Below are positions 35,892 through 48,581 of a stretch of DNA of 64,000 bases, piece after piece. The stretch covers positions 62,001-126,000 of the forward strand of contig CAJJDO010000133.1 in assembly GCA_905183005.1 (NCBI GenBank). Reading direction: 5' to 3'. The stretch is from Paramecium pentaurelia (taxonomy: Eukaryota > Ciliophora > Oligohymenophorea > Peniculida > Parameciidae). Below the pieces are notes generated by a model, which saw only the letters and a program-made list of their open reading frames with translations, was not told the DNA's origin and did no database searches. The translations under genes and the position numbers were made by a program. The stretch's first letter is position 1. Each line of letters begins with the position of its first letter.

Positions 35892-36838
35892 ATGGGATGC
35901 GGTGCTTCCAAAGAAATAGAGAAATAAATAGAAGAATATGTATATAATAATTTATATAATAAAGTAAGTGAAAATAGATGAAATTCAAGATATAAATGCA
36001 ATTCTAATATAATAAATTAATGAATTGAAAGAAAATAAGAGCAAAAGAAAACCTGTTTATGTAGTTGCTGATTAAGAAGTAATGATTAAATTGAACACAG
36101 ATAGATGATTTATTTGTTTTTAAGACTGATTTAGACAAAAGGTTTGAATAAATAGACACAGATATGAAAAAAATCAGAATCTAATTATTAGGTTAAGATC
36201 AATGTAATTAAAAATAACCAAATGAAAAAAAATAGAATTGTAAATAAACTGATGAGGCATCATCAGAAAATAAATGGTTGGAAATGATGGAAAATAATGA
36301 TAATGAAATTACTCTTAAAAATTTCTAGGATCCTATCCTTGATGATTTAAGTGAAAAAATAGATTAAAATAATAAAGAATAGAGTAATGACAAATTAGAA
36401 AATCTAGAAATGAAAAAAACAATACCTAAATTATAATAAGAACAAAAACCTGTATAAGAGAAGTAAGCAAATATAAGTGAATTATCTAAATAATTAGCTG
36501 ATGCATTAGGAGAAGATATGAAATAAGTACATGATGGTATGAAGAGTAAATTATTCTATAATAATGGAACAAATTAGACAAAAGAACTATTATCTAATAA
36601 TTAATCAAATGTTTAAGTTAGTATACCAAATAGTTCAAATGCTAACATAACTAATACAAATAATAATAAATCTAGTAGAGTTAATGTTTAAAATACTCCT
36701 AAAACAGATTAAGTTAAAAGAAAATCTACAAAATCAGGTAGTTAGATAGATAAAGGACAAGCAAATTCATAATAACATTTTTTTTCTAAATAATCAACAG
36801 ATGTTATTGTAGCTAAAAAGAAAACTAAAAAAGGATGA
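35892..36838 (+). CDS. N-myristoylated/palmitoylated acidic Gln/Asn-rich protein, 299 aa
   Basis: Introns 35940-35964 and 36079-36100 (25 and 22 nt; the first ends AAG). The N-terminus MGCGASKEIEK is a textbook dual signal: Gly2 for N-myristoylation and Cys3 for palmitoylation. A helical region of ~60 residues follows (QVKIDEIQDINAILIQQINEL). A long acidic, Asn/Gln/Ser-rich stretch ends in a strongly basic tail (AKKKTKKG). No catalytic domain. It probably sits on the inner face of the cell or ciliary membrane, perhaps as an adaptor. Confidence 0.72.
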
Positions 36839-36996
36839 AGATCACTTATAAAATTTTTTGATCTAAATTTTCAAATTGTATTTATTTCTATTAATATATA
36901 CATCTCTGATTAGAAAAACAAATAATCAATACTACTTAATATAAAATTATATTTAATAATTATTAAATCTAAAAGTAATCCAATATAAATAAAACA

Positions 36997-38454
36997 TCAA
37001 TCATTTTTGTTCAAATATTTTAGCATATCTTCATATTCTTTATCATCCTTATGACTTATATCATAAATTTAACTGCTTCTTGCAAGAAATATAGAATCAT
37101 TTCTTATTTTCTTCTTTAAACTATACACAGACTTTTATGGTTATTTAACAAAAACTGAATGTATTGCTTAAAATATAGCACTACATAATTCTAAATCTAA
37201 AAGTTCCATTGGCTATTAACTTATATATAAAATTAAACAATCTCCCAATCTTAGTTTTATTAATTCAAGTATTTAACTTTCACTTGCTGTGTAAAAAGCA
37301 TTTGTGATGCAATACATTAACTCATTTATGTAATCAGCAGAATAAAATCCTTATTCAAATTGTGAATGGACTTTTTTTAATATACCACTTTTCATGACAC
37401 TATCAAAATCATCAACTATTAGATTAGTTAATATAGAATAAAGTTAATTTTAAGATACAATTTTATCTGATAAATGTTCAAATATTGCTGTTAATACACC
37501 TTAAGATATTAATTTTTTTCCACAATCACCTAAACTTAAATTATGAAGAAATGAGTATATTACTGGAACTAATTTTTTTTGATTTTTGTACTTATACAAT
37601 AAATTCACAGACCAATTTACATATTAAAATTCAAATAATTTATTAAATAACTAAAATTGTAATAATTTCTATGAATCATCTTAAATAGTTAATTAATTTG
37701 TGCATTTTACTAAAAAAGAAAAAAATCCTTCAATAATTTCACAATACATTTAAGTATCAACTTTAGAGTCATTTTATAATCTATGTAATAATGGATGTAT
37801 TTAATTGAAATCATAATAATTAACTCCATCCAATTATTATAATACTCTAAACATAGGAGCAAGATTATTTAAGTCATAACTTACATTACAATCTAAAAAC
37901 TTATTAGCCAACTTTGTAACAATCTCACATTTAAGTAAATAAGAAGAAGCATCTTCGAAGTCAAAAAGAAGATTTTAAAAAATTTAACATAATCTTTCAA
38001 TCATTTTGAACTCATCTGTTGAGTTGAGTATTGCTACTAACATTTCAATCAAATTATCTAAATCAAATTCTACTTTAATATGATAAGTTAATGATCCCAA
38101 ATATTAAAGTATTTCTAATACTGTATATTCTGATATTTCACGATCTTCATCATTCATATAAAGTAGAGATGAATCAGCATCCTATAAATACTTCTTAACT
38201 CCTTAAATGATATAAGGTAATGTCTTTAAATGAAGATCTCCATATTTTGGTAATAATTGATGTAATTCTTAGAACATCTCTGATAAATTCATTTAATTAG
38301 ACATTCCTCCTTTTAAAAATAGAATTGCTTATTCTGAAGTCACTGCTTCTTATTATTATGGTTAGTCTAATATTCTCTTTTTAGAAAATATTTATTCTCT
38401 CTAATTTCTTCTTAATTAAACATGAAAGACTTCTCTTTTTTACTTCACAATCAT
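36997..38454 (-). CDS. Importin alpha (karyopherin alpha), 485 aa
   Basis: Single exon. The N-terminus carries an importin-beta-binding domain: KQKREVFHVQLRRNQREQ then FSKKR within the first 27 residues. Armadillo-like helical repeats follow to the end, about eight to nine units (for example MYCEIIEGFFSFLV, VYSFLHNLSLGDCGKK). The usual WxxxN pairs that hold nuclear localisation signals are largely missing; only scattered Asn remain. The protein should bind importin beta; its cargo groove looks divergent. The 5' flank is 167 bp to the next, divergent gene. Confidence 0.8.
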
Positions 38455-38621
38455 TAAAATTAATATATATATATAAAAATTTTAGAATCTCTAAAAATGT
38501 AAAAATATTTAAATACTAACATATTACTTATCAATTTTAATTACTTAAATTCCTAATATATGTAATAATATAACAAAGTTTTATTAGTTATTTATATTAA
38601 TATAAAATTCAATTATCATAG

Positions 38622-39130
38622 ATGTCTGAACCAACCTAGTAGATTATTTAATGAGACATTTAGGTGGCAATTAGTATAAAAGGTCCTAATATTTGGAATT
38701 CTGACGTCGCTCATCAGTTCATTTGGAAGAGCTGATTACAATCTACCTCTCTTTATATTTGCTGCATTTTTATGGGAGTTTTAGAAAGTGCAAATTATTC
38801 TATCATAACATAGTTCCATACTAGAATTATTTATCTATTGTTGTTCTCTTTCATAATTGATTTTGTCTATGCTGTATACTGGCACAATTCTTGGAGTAGA
38901 TTCAAAATTTTAGAAACTAAAATAGATTCCCTTTTGCATTCCACTATCATGATAACAGCAATGATTAATATGATAGTCAAAGTACATTAATAATATTCAA
39001 GAATTAATAGATAATAGTAATCCTTCTTTCAGCTGGTAATAACAATGAAGTCAAACGTAATTTGTTTCCAGGTGCGATTAAAGACAATGTAATAAACTTT
39101 ATTACTTTCAAAAACACAGGTGATGATTGA
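38622..39130 (+). CDS. Small multi-pass membrane protein, 142 aa
   Basis: Introns 38639-38663, 38788-38813 and 38982-39010 (25, 26, 29 nt), two of them in the first third of the gene. Three to four hydrophobic helices: VLIFGILTSLISSFG, LPLFIFAAFLWEF, IIYLLLFSIIDFVYAVYW and STIMITAMINMIVKIIVILL. Between them lies the polar phrase HNSWSRFKILETK. It ends FKNTGDD. No family recognised; such four-helix proteins are common in the ER and Golgi. The intron pattern supports that it is a real gene despite its size. Confidence 0.65.
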
Positions 39131-39774
39131 TTATTATAATCATATAATAAAATTTTAACTTAGAGTGTATTTTTTTTATATTTTCATATATCTATTTCAA
39201 TTCTATTTTAAAATATGATTATCTTCTAAAATAAAAAAAATCATTTTAAGTAGCATAGAACAATTTAGTTTTTATAAAACAATTTATTAATTATTTAAGA
39301 GATGATAAAATAAATGAATTATAAGATAAGATATACTAAATTAAAAATATTGATTTAAAATTATATGATTATTAAATTATCTTTCATCTAATTGAATTTA
39401 TTTTCCAAAATTTATAATAATTAAAAACATTCATCCTATGATTATAAATAATAATAAATATATAAAAGATATTTATTAATCCTTTTTTTGGATTCTTGTT
39501 AATATAAATATAAAAATATTAAGTATTTTTTTTTAATTCAAAAGAGATATAAAAATAGTATAAAAATTTAATGGATTTACTTTTAGTTAAATTATTAAGA
39601 ATTTCTAAGAGTAAGAGGTTTAAAAAATAAATAAGGAATTACTTATTGTATAGATCTAATTTCATTCTTTAAATATATATATATATAATGAAATTTGAAA
39701 ACAAAATCTTAATTGAATTAATATTGAAAAGTAAAATGATTAATATAATTATATAACATATTATTAATATATAT
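39131..39774. other. Convergent spacer
   Basis: 644 bp of extreme AT content with short poly-A and poly-T runs and a (TA)n stretch near 39681. No gene or RNA recognised. Confidence 0.4.
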
Positions 39775-41712
39775 TCAAATTGATTAAAATTAGGATGATG
39801 ATTAAGGCGTAAGAGGTTGTAGATAATATGGTAATTAATTATGATGTTAACTGCTAGATTACTAATATTATTATTGCATCTGCTGTTAAAATTATTACTA
39901 TTAATTTTAGTAATACATCTATTAATATAATAATTGTTATTGTTGCATTACATTAGCTTTGGATTACTATTTTGGAGATTCTAAGCATCCAAGAGGCTCC
40001 CTAAATATAACAAATATTGAATTACCATAAATTCTCATTATTTGGATATTTCTTAACAGGGTATTTTGAATCAGTTGGTTCATCATCTTAATATTTTGGT
40101 GGAAAGATTGTATCTATAGTCAATTTGAAGGCATCATCTAATAATATATATTGATAATTGTACCTAGCATTCTTGGAAGGAGCATCTATAAAATACTACT
40201 GGATTCTTCAATACATGGATTAGTATTAACTTCTATTAACCAAGTTTTGAAATCACTGTCTATTATGAAATCATATCCAAATATTTCCATACAATATCTT
40301 CTTTGAGATAAATTCAATTTTCGTTTAACTGATTATAAAGATGTCCATACAAGTTATTTCATTTTTGGAACATGTATTCCATAAAAATCAACCTTGAATC
40401 CTTATTCATTTAAATAATTTTGAAAATCATCGAATGACAATTGATTACCATCTTCAAACTCTCCATATTTTTCACTATACTTTTGTATAGCATTATTTGT
40501 TAAGTGAATAAATTAATTATCAACATTATCAGTAGTAAAGTTTTCACTGGAAGTCCTAATATAACCTTCCTTAAAGAAATAGCAATTTAAATCCATAGTT
40601 ACTAATACCCAAACTCTAATATCAAATTTTCTATTATTTATAAGGAAGGGATGTTCAATATATTTCTAAATTACAAATGAGTTGGCTTTAATAGCATTTT
40701 TCTTCTTTTATTCTTCCAAATCTTCTGCAGATCCCAATTACAATTCACTAATTAATTAGATTATAACTTCAATATCATTTACTACATGTATTCCTCTTCC
40801 TCTATTTAAGAAAGTAGGTTTAAGTAGCCATAAATATTGATCTCCTTCTTAACATTTAGGTATTTTTTAAGGAATAGCATGCAATTTTTTATCTAATAAA
40901 GGAGTACTTTAAATCTAAAATATAATATTTGATTTAAAGTACTTTTAATTTTTTTTTGTATTCTTATAACTTTTTTGGCAACTACTCTATTTTTTTATCT
41001 TTAGGAGCAAATTTATCAAAAAATTTTATAAATTAAGTAAATTATGAATCTATAGATTCATCATTAAAATCTAAAACAAATGTAACAGGAACAAAATCAA
41101 ATACATTTTATTTACTATTCTACATGTTAATTATATAGATATTACTTCACAAAATTGGCATAAGTTTCTAAATAGATATTATTTATTAGAAATTTCAAAA
41201 TGTTACTCAAAGTGATTTACACATTATTTGTATTAACTATTTGCTATAAGTCTATCATATTTATATCCTCTATTAGTTTGTTGCCATCTGAAATTTATAC
41301 TCATTGAATTACTTTCTTTACATAGATGCCATTCAGTTCTTGCATCCATGATTCTTTGTACCAACTCATGATTATTTCCTTACCCTAATGAATATTTGTA
41401 TCCATCTAAAATCTCAGGAATAATCTCCTGTTTTTCTCTTTGTCTGTGAGTGAACTAGTCTTTTGAAAACTTCATAGATCTGGCAATCAAAATCATAGAA
41501 CCAGGAACTTAATATTTTAGTAGACTACAGGGCTTGGTCAAACATTTACTTGATTTATCTGGAGAATCAGGTTACTCTTGCAACCGAGACTTCGATTATC
41601 GAAGACCTTGATTAAATATAACAATTTGTTATCTACCTTTTTAACCTCGTAGTTTTGGTAATCTGAATTCATTCCTTATTGGAAAAGCAGAACCATTTAT
41701 AGCCAAAAACAT
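39775..41712 (-). CDS. Tubulin tyrosine ligase-like enzyme, 610 aa, with Gln-rich tail
   Basis: Four introns (41120-41145, 40915-40942, 40138-40163, 40001-40025). The TTL ATP-grasp fold is clear: DFVPVTFVLDF, WLLKPTFLNRGRGIHVV, FVIQKYIEHPFLINNRKFDIRVWVLV, FIHLTNNAIQKYS and YDFIIDSDFKTWLIEVNTNPC. These include the Lys, Arg, Asp and Asn residues for ATP and metal. TTLL enzymes add Glu or Gly chains to tubulin tails, here most likely in cilia. Whether it is a glutamylase or glycylase cannot be decided. The last ~60 residues are Gln-rich (up to five in a row) and may bind microtubules or be disordered. Confidence 0.9.
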
Positions 41713-42279
41713 GGAAATAAATTAAAAATATATTAGAACTATTTATAAGTTTATTATCACTTCTCTTTAATAAATTCTTAATGCATATTTTAATTTTAAT
41801 TTCTTCACCTAATGATCTCATTTATTAATCTATACATCTATTATATTACATAATAAGTAAAAATCTTAATCTAATTGTATTCATACATTATATTAGATAT
41901 AATTAAACTAATTATATCTAATATATTAATTTGTATATACAAAAAAATTAAATATCCTAATTAAATATTATTATCATTTAAATCATTACTGATGATCTAT
42001 TAATAATACTCATGAAATTTAAAACTAATATTTTGATTAGATTTAGTTTATTTCTTATAAATAAAATCATAATACTTATTCAAATATTAGATTTCTTTAA
42101 TATATTATCATAATTAAGAATTTAGTAATGATTAAAAATTTATTATTAATTTTAAAATTTATACTCTTATTTATATTAATGACATAATTAATTAATCAAA
42201 ACTAATATTTTGTATTTATGATAAGTGTATACTTATTAACTATATTGAAAATAATGATATTTTATAATTTTTAATAAAA
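41713..42279. other. Gene-free spacer
   Basis: 567 bp, very AT-rich, between the start of the TTLL gene and the stop of the membrane-protein gene. An inverted pair TATTAGATATAATTAAACTAATTATATCTAATA around 41891-41922 could form a hairpin; its role is unknown. Confidence 0.4.
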
Positions 42280-43833
42280 TCAATTTTATTATAGTTCTGT
42301 TGGAATTTATTTATCTTCTTTTTACTTTATTTTGAAGTATTTATTTTCTACTTTTTCTATTAGTACAATTGTTGCAATTATGAAAAATAATGAACATAGA
42401 ATAACAGCAATAAAAATTAAAGCCAAATAACCTCCTTAAAGAGATGATTGTTGATTTACATTAAAAGTCACAGTTGATTATGATACTTTAGTTCCATCAA
42501 AAGAATTTTGTATTTACATTTGTGGAATAATATTTCTTTGTCCTAATAATCTTCTTGTTTAATTTAATGTCAAAGATGAACTAATAGATATATTATAATT
42601 TTAATTTTCGTTAAAATTATTGTTATCATAGGATAGAATTAGTTCTTTTATTGATCCATTTTATCTTTCATCTTCTAATTTTAAAGGTATAATTGTTAAA
42701 TTTTAAGTGATTGTTCCATTTAAGAAAGTTATTTAATAATCTTGATAATTTGGATCTAAAATATTTTAAGTAGTTTCGATGAGATTATTCTTTGTATCAA
42801 TGATGGAATTTGAAGCATTACTAAAAATAATAATGGGTCCAACTATAGTAGATTCAGTATCTGATGTTGGCATCTCAAAAATCTAAATAGAATTTGTATA
42901 TGTTTATGTTGATTTTTAGACTTCTATTTGAGAAATCAACATCAATAAGTATTAAGGTTTTTTATTTATTGTAATAGCAACTCCAATAAAACATTAATAC
43001 ACTATTGCTTATTAAGTTTCAAAATGATAGCATTTCTAAAATTATTCTGGAGTCAAATAATATTCCAAAATTGAGTTATCATTCTCATTTAATTTAACTT
43101 ATTCATCTGATAAAATAGTTGTTATTGTATTATCTTCTATAGATTTAGTTAAATAAATTTTTGGAATCAAACATTCTATTAAAGGAATCTTAAAAGTGGA
43201 TTTTATTAATAAATTAGTAGTGTTTTATTCAATTTAACTTATTGAACTAATGTGAGTATCAGAGTTTATATTTGAGATTTAATCAAAACAACTTTGAGGT
43301 ATACATTTGTAATTGAATAGAGAATATTCATTTAAACAAACAGATAATTCATTTTAAGAGTGAGTGATATGATTAGGAGTATATATGGATAAATCAGATA
43401 ATACTAAACTTGAGGTTAAAATCTTTAAGCTTATAATATTTGAATCAATCTTTACTTTTTCCAATATTGAATAATTTAGTAATTACAATTATAAACTATT
43501 CTTATTTATTTCAATTTCTACTATTTGTCCTTGATTAGTATTATTATTAGCTGAAGTGTTGAAAGTGATATTAAATTACAATAAATCTTATTATGTTGTT
43601 GTGATATAGTTAGCTAAACAAATACCCTCTTTTGGAACTTCATAGCATTCTTACCAATCTAATTCTCCTTCATAACATTTTTTAGGTTAAATATCAGATT
43701 TGGTCTCACAATTTATCCACACATTATCTTCCCATTATGTTTTATAAGCTTTATTTAATATGGGGTAAATCATTTCTGCATATGTGATGTACATTGTTGA
43801 AGTTATTAAAATGCATTTAATCATTTGAAGCAT
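42280..43833 (-). CDS. Ciliate type I membrane protein, 517 aa
   Basis: Single exon. A cleavable signal peptide (MLQMIKCILITSTMYITYAE), a Cys-containing N-terminal part (INCETKSDIQPKKCYEGELDW, then CLANY), many N-glycosylation sequons (NFT/NNT/NQT type), and one transmembrane helix near the end (GGYLALIFIAVILCSLFFII), followed by a ~25-residue basic tail ending IPTELQQN. No known domain. The layout (signal, Cys-rich opening, long polar ectodomain, one anchor) is common among ciliate surface or secretory proteins. Confidence 0.72.
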
Positions 43834-44292
43834 AATTTTTATCAATATTTATAGAGTTCAAAATAGAATAAGTCCTTTATTAATAAAATAAATTGTATAT
43901 AAATTATATATACATAATAAATTAATTATATTTTTTTTATTATTTCTATTGTTATTAGAATAGTAATATTGTGATTATAACTTAAGAATATCTAAATGTA
44001 AATGAACAATAATTAATTCAACTATGATTAGTATAATATTTTATAGGGAGTATTCTATATTCATTTATTATTTCTAATTCTATAAACTTATAGATATTTT
44101 AAAGTAGATCACAAAATTTTATTTTAAATAAATTAAATGATATGAATAAGACTTATAAATGCAGATCTAATAAAATTGAATTAATTATTTTTTGAAATTG
44201 ATAATGATTTATATTATAATAATGAATATAAACATTAATAAATATAAAAGAAAATAATAAAATCCATTAAAAGTTTTTATATTTAAAAATAT
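43834..44292. other. Divergent spacer before the CCT gene
   Basis: 459 bp. Its last ~170 bp (from 44126) reappear exactly after the N at 45241 as part of the duplicated block. Otherwise AT-rich without recognised sites. Confidence 0.5.
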
Positions 44293-45240
44293 ATGTAAGG
44301 AGCTCCAGTGATTGTTGTGAATGCTAATACAAAAAGAGAATAAGGAAGAAAGGCTTAATTGGGAAATATATAAGCAGCTAAGGCTGTATCAGATATAGTC
44401 CTAACTACTCTTGGTCCTCGTTCGATGTTAAAAATGTTATTAGATCCAATGGGAGGAATAGTAATGACAAATGATGGAAATGCTATTCTAAGGGAAATTG
44501 ATGTTCAACATCCAGCAGCTAAGAGTATGATTGAATTAGCAAGAGTATTATTAACTTTTTATAATTAAAAGGCTTAAGATGAAGAAGTTGGAGATGGAAC
44601 TACATCAGTTATAATTTTGGCAGGTGAAATGATGGTTGCAGCTAGACCATTCATAGAAAAGAATATTCATCCTACTGAAATTGTTAATGGTTATTTTAAG
44701 GCTTTAGAAGATTCACTTTCAATATTGGATGAAATTGCATAATAGATTGACACTGAAAAAAAAGAAGAAGTTATGAAAGCTTTGTAATCTTGTATAGGTA
44801 CTAAATTTGCATTCAGATGGGGAACATTAATAAGTGATCTTTCTTTATAAGCTACAAGAATTGTTTTAAGAGGTGGAAATGTTAATAAATTGAATTTGGA
44901 AATCAAGAGATATGCAAAAGTAGAGAAAATTCCTGGTGGAACACTTGAAGAAAGTTGTGTTCTTGAAGGAGTCATGATTAATAAAGATGTTACTCATCCA
45001 AGAATGAGAAGAGAAATTAAAAATCCAAGAATCATTTTATTAGATTGTACATTAGAATACAAAAAGGGAGAATCTATGACTAATATGGAAATGACAAAAG
45101 AATCAGATATGACTGATGCACTTTAATAAGAAATTAATGAAGTTGCATTAATGTGTAATGATATATTAAAACATAAACCTGATATTGTTATTACAGAAAA
45201 GGGAGTATCTGATTTGGCTTAACATTTCTTATTAAAAGGG
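44293..45240 (+). pseudogene. CCT3: First, truncated copy of the CCT gamma 5' part
   Basis: It starts with the same ATG and 27-nt intron (44545-44571) as the full copy and stops at the N in the phrase AQHFLLKG. Everything here is identical to 45409-46356. Most likely an assembly duplicate of the intact gene, not a second gene. Confidence 0.85.
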
Positions 45241-45241
45241 N
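45241..45241. other. Single N, assembly gap
   Basis: The only ambiguous base in the window. It separates two identical 1115-bp blocks, so the true sequence probably has a negative gap (overlap) here. Confidence 0.95.
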
Positions 45242-45408
45242 AAATAAATTAAATGATATGAATAAGACTTATAAATGCAGATCTAATAAAATTGAATTAA
45301 TTATTTTTTGAAATTGATAATGATTTATATTATAATAATGAATATAAACATTAATAAATATAAAAGAAAATAATAAAATCCATTAAAAGTTTTTATATTT
45401 AAAAATAT

Positions 45409-47176
45409 ATGTAAGGAGCTCCAGTGATTGTTGTGAATGCTAATACAAAAAGAGAATAAGGAAGAAAGGCTTAATTGGGAAATATATAAGCAGCTAAGGC
45501 TGTATCAGATATAGTCCTAACTACTCTTGGTCCTCGTTCGATGTTAAAAATGTTATTAGATCCAATGGGAGGAATAGTAATGACAAATGATGGAAATGCT
45601 ATTCTAAGGGAAATTGATGTTCAACATCCAGCAGCTAAGAGTATGATTGAATTAGCAAGAGTATTATTAACTTTTTATAATTAAAAGGCTTAAGATGAAG
45701 AAGTTGGAGATGGAACTACATCAGTTATAATTTTGGCAGGTGAAATGATGGTTGCAGCTAGACCATTCATAGAAAAGAATATTCATCCTACTGAAATTGT
45801 TAATGGTTATTTTAAGGCTTTAGAAGATTCACTTTCAATATTGGATGAAATTGCATAATAGATTGACACTGAAAAAAAAGAAGAAGTTATGAAAGCTTTG
45901 TAATCTTGTATAGGTACTAAATTTGCATTCAGATGGGGAACATTAATAAGTGATCTTTCTTTATAAGCTACAAGAATTGTTTTAAGAGGTGGAAATGTTA
46001 ATAAATTGAATTTGGAAATCAAGAGATATGCAAAAGTAGAGAAAATTCCTGGTGGAACACTTGAAGAAAGTTGTGTTCTTGAAGGAGTCATGATTAATAA
46101 AGATGTTACTCATCCAAGAATGAGAAGAGAAATTAAAAATCCAAGAATCATTTTATTAGATTGTACATTAGAATACAAAAAGGGAGAATCTATGACTAAT
46201 ATGGAAATGACAAAAGAATCAGATATGACTGATGCACTTTAATAAGAAATTAATGAAGTTGCATTAATGTGTAATGATATATTAAAACATAAACCTGATA
46301 TTGTTATTACAGAAAAGGGAGTATCTGATTTGGCTTAACATTTCTTATTAAAAGGGAATGTTTCTGTTATTAGAAGAGTTAGAAAAACTGATAATACTAG
46401 AATAGCAAGAGTATCTGGAGCAACAATTGTTAATAGACCAGAAGAAATATAAGAAACTGATATTGGTACATTATGTGGAACATTTGAAGTCAAAAAAATA
46501 GGAGATGATTATTTTGCTTTCTTTATTGATTGTCAAAATCCTACTGCTTGTTCTATCATATTGAGAGGAGCTTCAAAAGATGTTCTAAATGAAATGGTAT
46601 ATTATATAATGTATTAATTAAATAGGAAAGAAATTTACATGATTGTTTAGCAGTGGCTAAGAATATATATCAGGATCCAAAACTATTACCAGGAGGCGGA
46701 GCTGTTGAAATGGAAGTTAGTGCTAGATTACTAGAAAAAGCTAATAAAGTTGAAGGATTAGGTTAATTACCTTATAAAGCAGGTATATTTAATTAATCAT
46801 ATTCTAGTTGCTTATGCCTTAGAAATAATTCCAAGAACTCTTTCAGCTAATTGTGGAGCTGACACTGTTAGAGTATTGACTGAATTGAGAGCAAAACATA
46901 GTGAAACTGGAGGACTTTATTTTGGAGTTGATGGAAATACTGGAAAGATTGCTAAGATGAATGATATTAATGTTTGGGAACCACTTTCAGTTAAAAAGTA
47001 AGTTAGATAGAGTTATTTAATTTAGATAAGTTTTTAAGACAGCTATTGAATCAGCATGCATGTTATTAAGAATAGATGATGTTGTTTCTGGAATAAAAAA
47101 GAAATAATAATAATCAGGACGTTAAGGAGGGGAAGAAGAACCTCAAGAAACTTTTGGAGATTAAAGAGATGGATGA
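45409..47176 (+). CDS. CCT3: Chaperonin CCT/TRiC subunit gamma, 552 aa
   Basis: Introns 45661-45687, 46597-46625, 46783-46807 and 46998-47025 (27, 29, 25, 28 nt). CCT folds actin, tubulin and other cytosolic proteins in an eight-subunit ring. The start MQGAPVIVVNANTKREQGR and LDPMGGIVMTNDGNAILREI are gamma-specific. The ATP motifs GDGTTS and, near the C-terminus, GGGAVEME are intact. The ending TAIESACMLLRIDDVVSGIKKK is typical for gamma. Length equals other CCT3 proteins. This is the complete copy; its first third is duplicated upstream. Confidence 0.96.
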
Positions 47177-47445
47177 TATTTGTTAAATTTAAGGATGTAT
47201 AAATATTTTATATTATTTATAAATATCTTTTTAGATATTCTATACTATCAATAATTATTATTGATTCTATTTTAGAAAACTATATTTTCAAATATTAAAA
47301 ATATTGTATTAATCATTATCTATTCTGATAAAATGAGGATATATTAAGTGTTGTAAACATAATATTAATTTTTGGATAGAGTTCTTATGCATATACTATT
47401 AATTTATATCTATATATTTTATTTATTTCATAAATCTTAAGAAAG

Positions 47446-48581
47446 ATGAGTACAGGGTTGACAAAACCAAAGAAGTTGAAATTGACTGATTATGAAGTGT
47501 TTCAAACACTTGGAACAGGTATTGAATTGAAATTCATATCTTTAGGATCATTTGGAAGAGTTAAATTGGCAAGAAACAAATAAACAAATAAATATGTTGC
47601 TTTGAAAAGTTTAAAGAAAGCTGAAATCATTAGATTAAAATAAGTTGATCATGTTATTAATGAAAATACTATATTGGGCAACTTATCCCATCCTTTCATT
47701 GTAAATTGAAAGATTAGTTTTTTAATAGGTCAATTTTGAAGGATTTTGTTAAGATCCAAGATACTTATATTTAGTCTTAGAGTTTGTATCAGGTGGTGAA
47801 TTATTTACTTATTTAAGAAGTATTGGAAGACTCGATACTTCACATGCTGGGTAAAAATATTATATTAAATTTTTTATAGTTTTTATGCTTCATAAGTTGC
47901 GTCCATTTTTGAATATCTTCATTCTAAAAATATTATCTATAGAGATTTAAAACCAGAAAATTTATTGATTGCTGATGATGGATATTTAAAATTAACAGAT
48001 TTTGGATTTGCTAAAGTAGTTGAAGGAAGAACTTATACATTATGTGGAACACCAGAATATTTGGCTCCAGAAATCTTATTGAATAAAGGACATGGTAAAG
48101 CTGTTGATTGGTGGACATTGGGAATATTAATCTATGAAATGAATGCAGGAATCGATCCTTTCTCTGATGAAGATCCTATGGCAATTTATTAAAAAATTCT
48201 TAAGGGTAAAGTTAAATTTCCAAAGTCTTTCGATAAGTAAACATCTTTTTTCCTATTGTAGAAATGCTAAATCCTTAGTCAAACATTTATTAGTTGCAGA
48301 TTTATCAAAAAGATATGGAAACTTAAAAAATGGTATTTCTATTCTCTTATATATTTTATAGGAGCTGCTGATATTAAGAATCATAGATGGTTTGGAAATT
48401 TAGATTGGAATTTGCTTACCCAAAAGAAATTACCAGTTCCCTATAAACCTGTTGTTAAGTATTTATTTTATAATTTCACAATAGAGCTGCAAATGATACG
48501 TCTAATTTCTCATCCTATCCAGAATCTGATACCTAGAGTCCTGCTCTTAAACCAGCTGATGATCCCTTCCTTGAATGGTGA
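47446..48581 (+). CDS. cAMP-dependent protein kinase catalytic subunit, 323 aa
   Basis: Six introns of 25-29 nt. AGC kinase with all catalytic marks: glycine loop GTGSFGRVK, VALK, YRDLKPENLL, DFGFAK, activation loop RTYTLCGTPEYLAPEI with the phosphorylatable Thr. The C-terminal tail ends DPFLEW, a close variant of the FxxF hydrophobic motif of PKA. Size matches PKA-C (~350) with a short N-terminus and no myristoylation Gly. In Paramecium PKA raises ciliary beat frequency. A regulatory subunit is encoded 12 kb away at 60674-61909. A PKG catalytic domain is less likely because no cNMP domain precedes it. Confidence 0.93.

Larger units (their letters stand above)
44126..46356. repeat. Exact 1115-bp direct duplication around one N
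   Basis: 44126-45240 equals 45242-46356 with a constant offset of 1116, identical as far as compared by eye, and the two copies are parted by a single n at 45241. The block holds the CCT promoter and first ~306 codons. This is the form expected when two overlapping contig ends were scaffolded without merging. Confidence 0.95.

Noticed and set aside
44691..46091. Two identical minus-strand frames inside the CCT gene copies
   Set aside because: Shadows of the plus-strand chaperonin coding sequence, doubled only because the block is duplicated.
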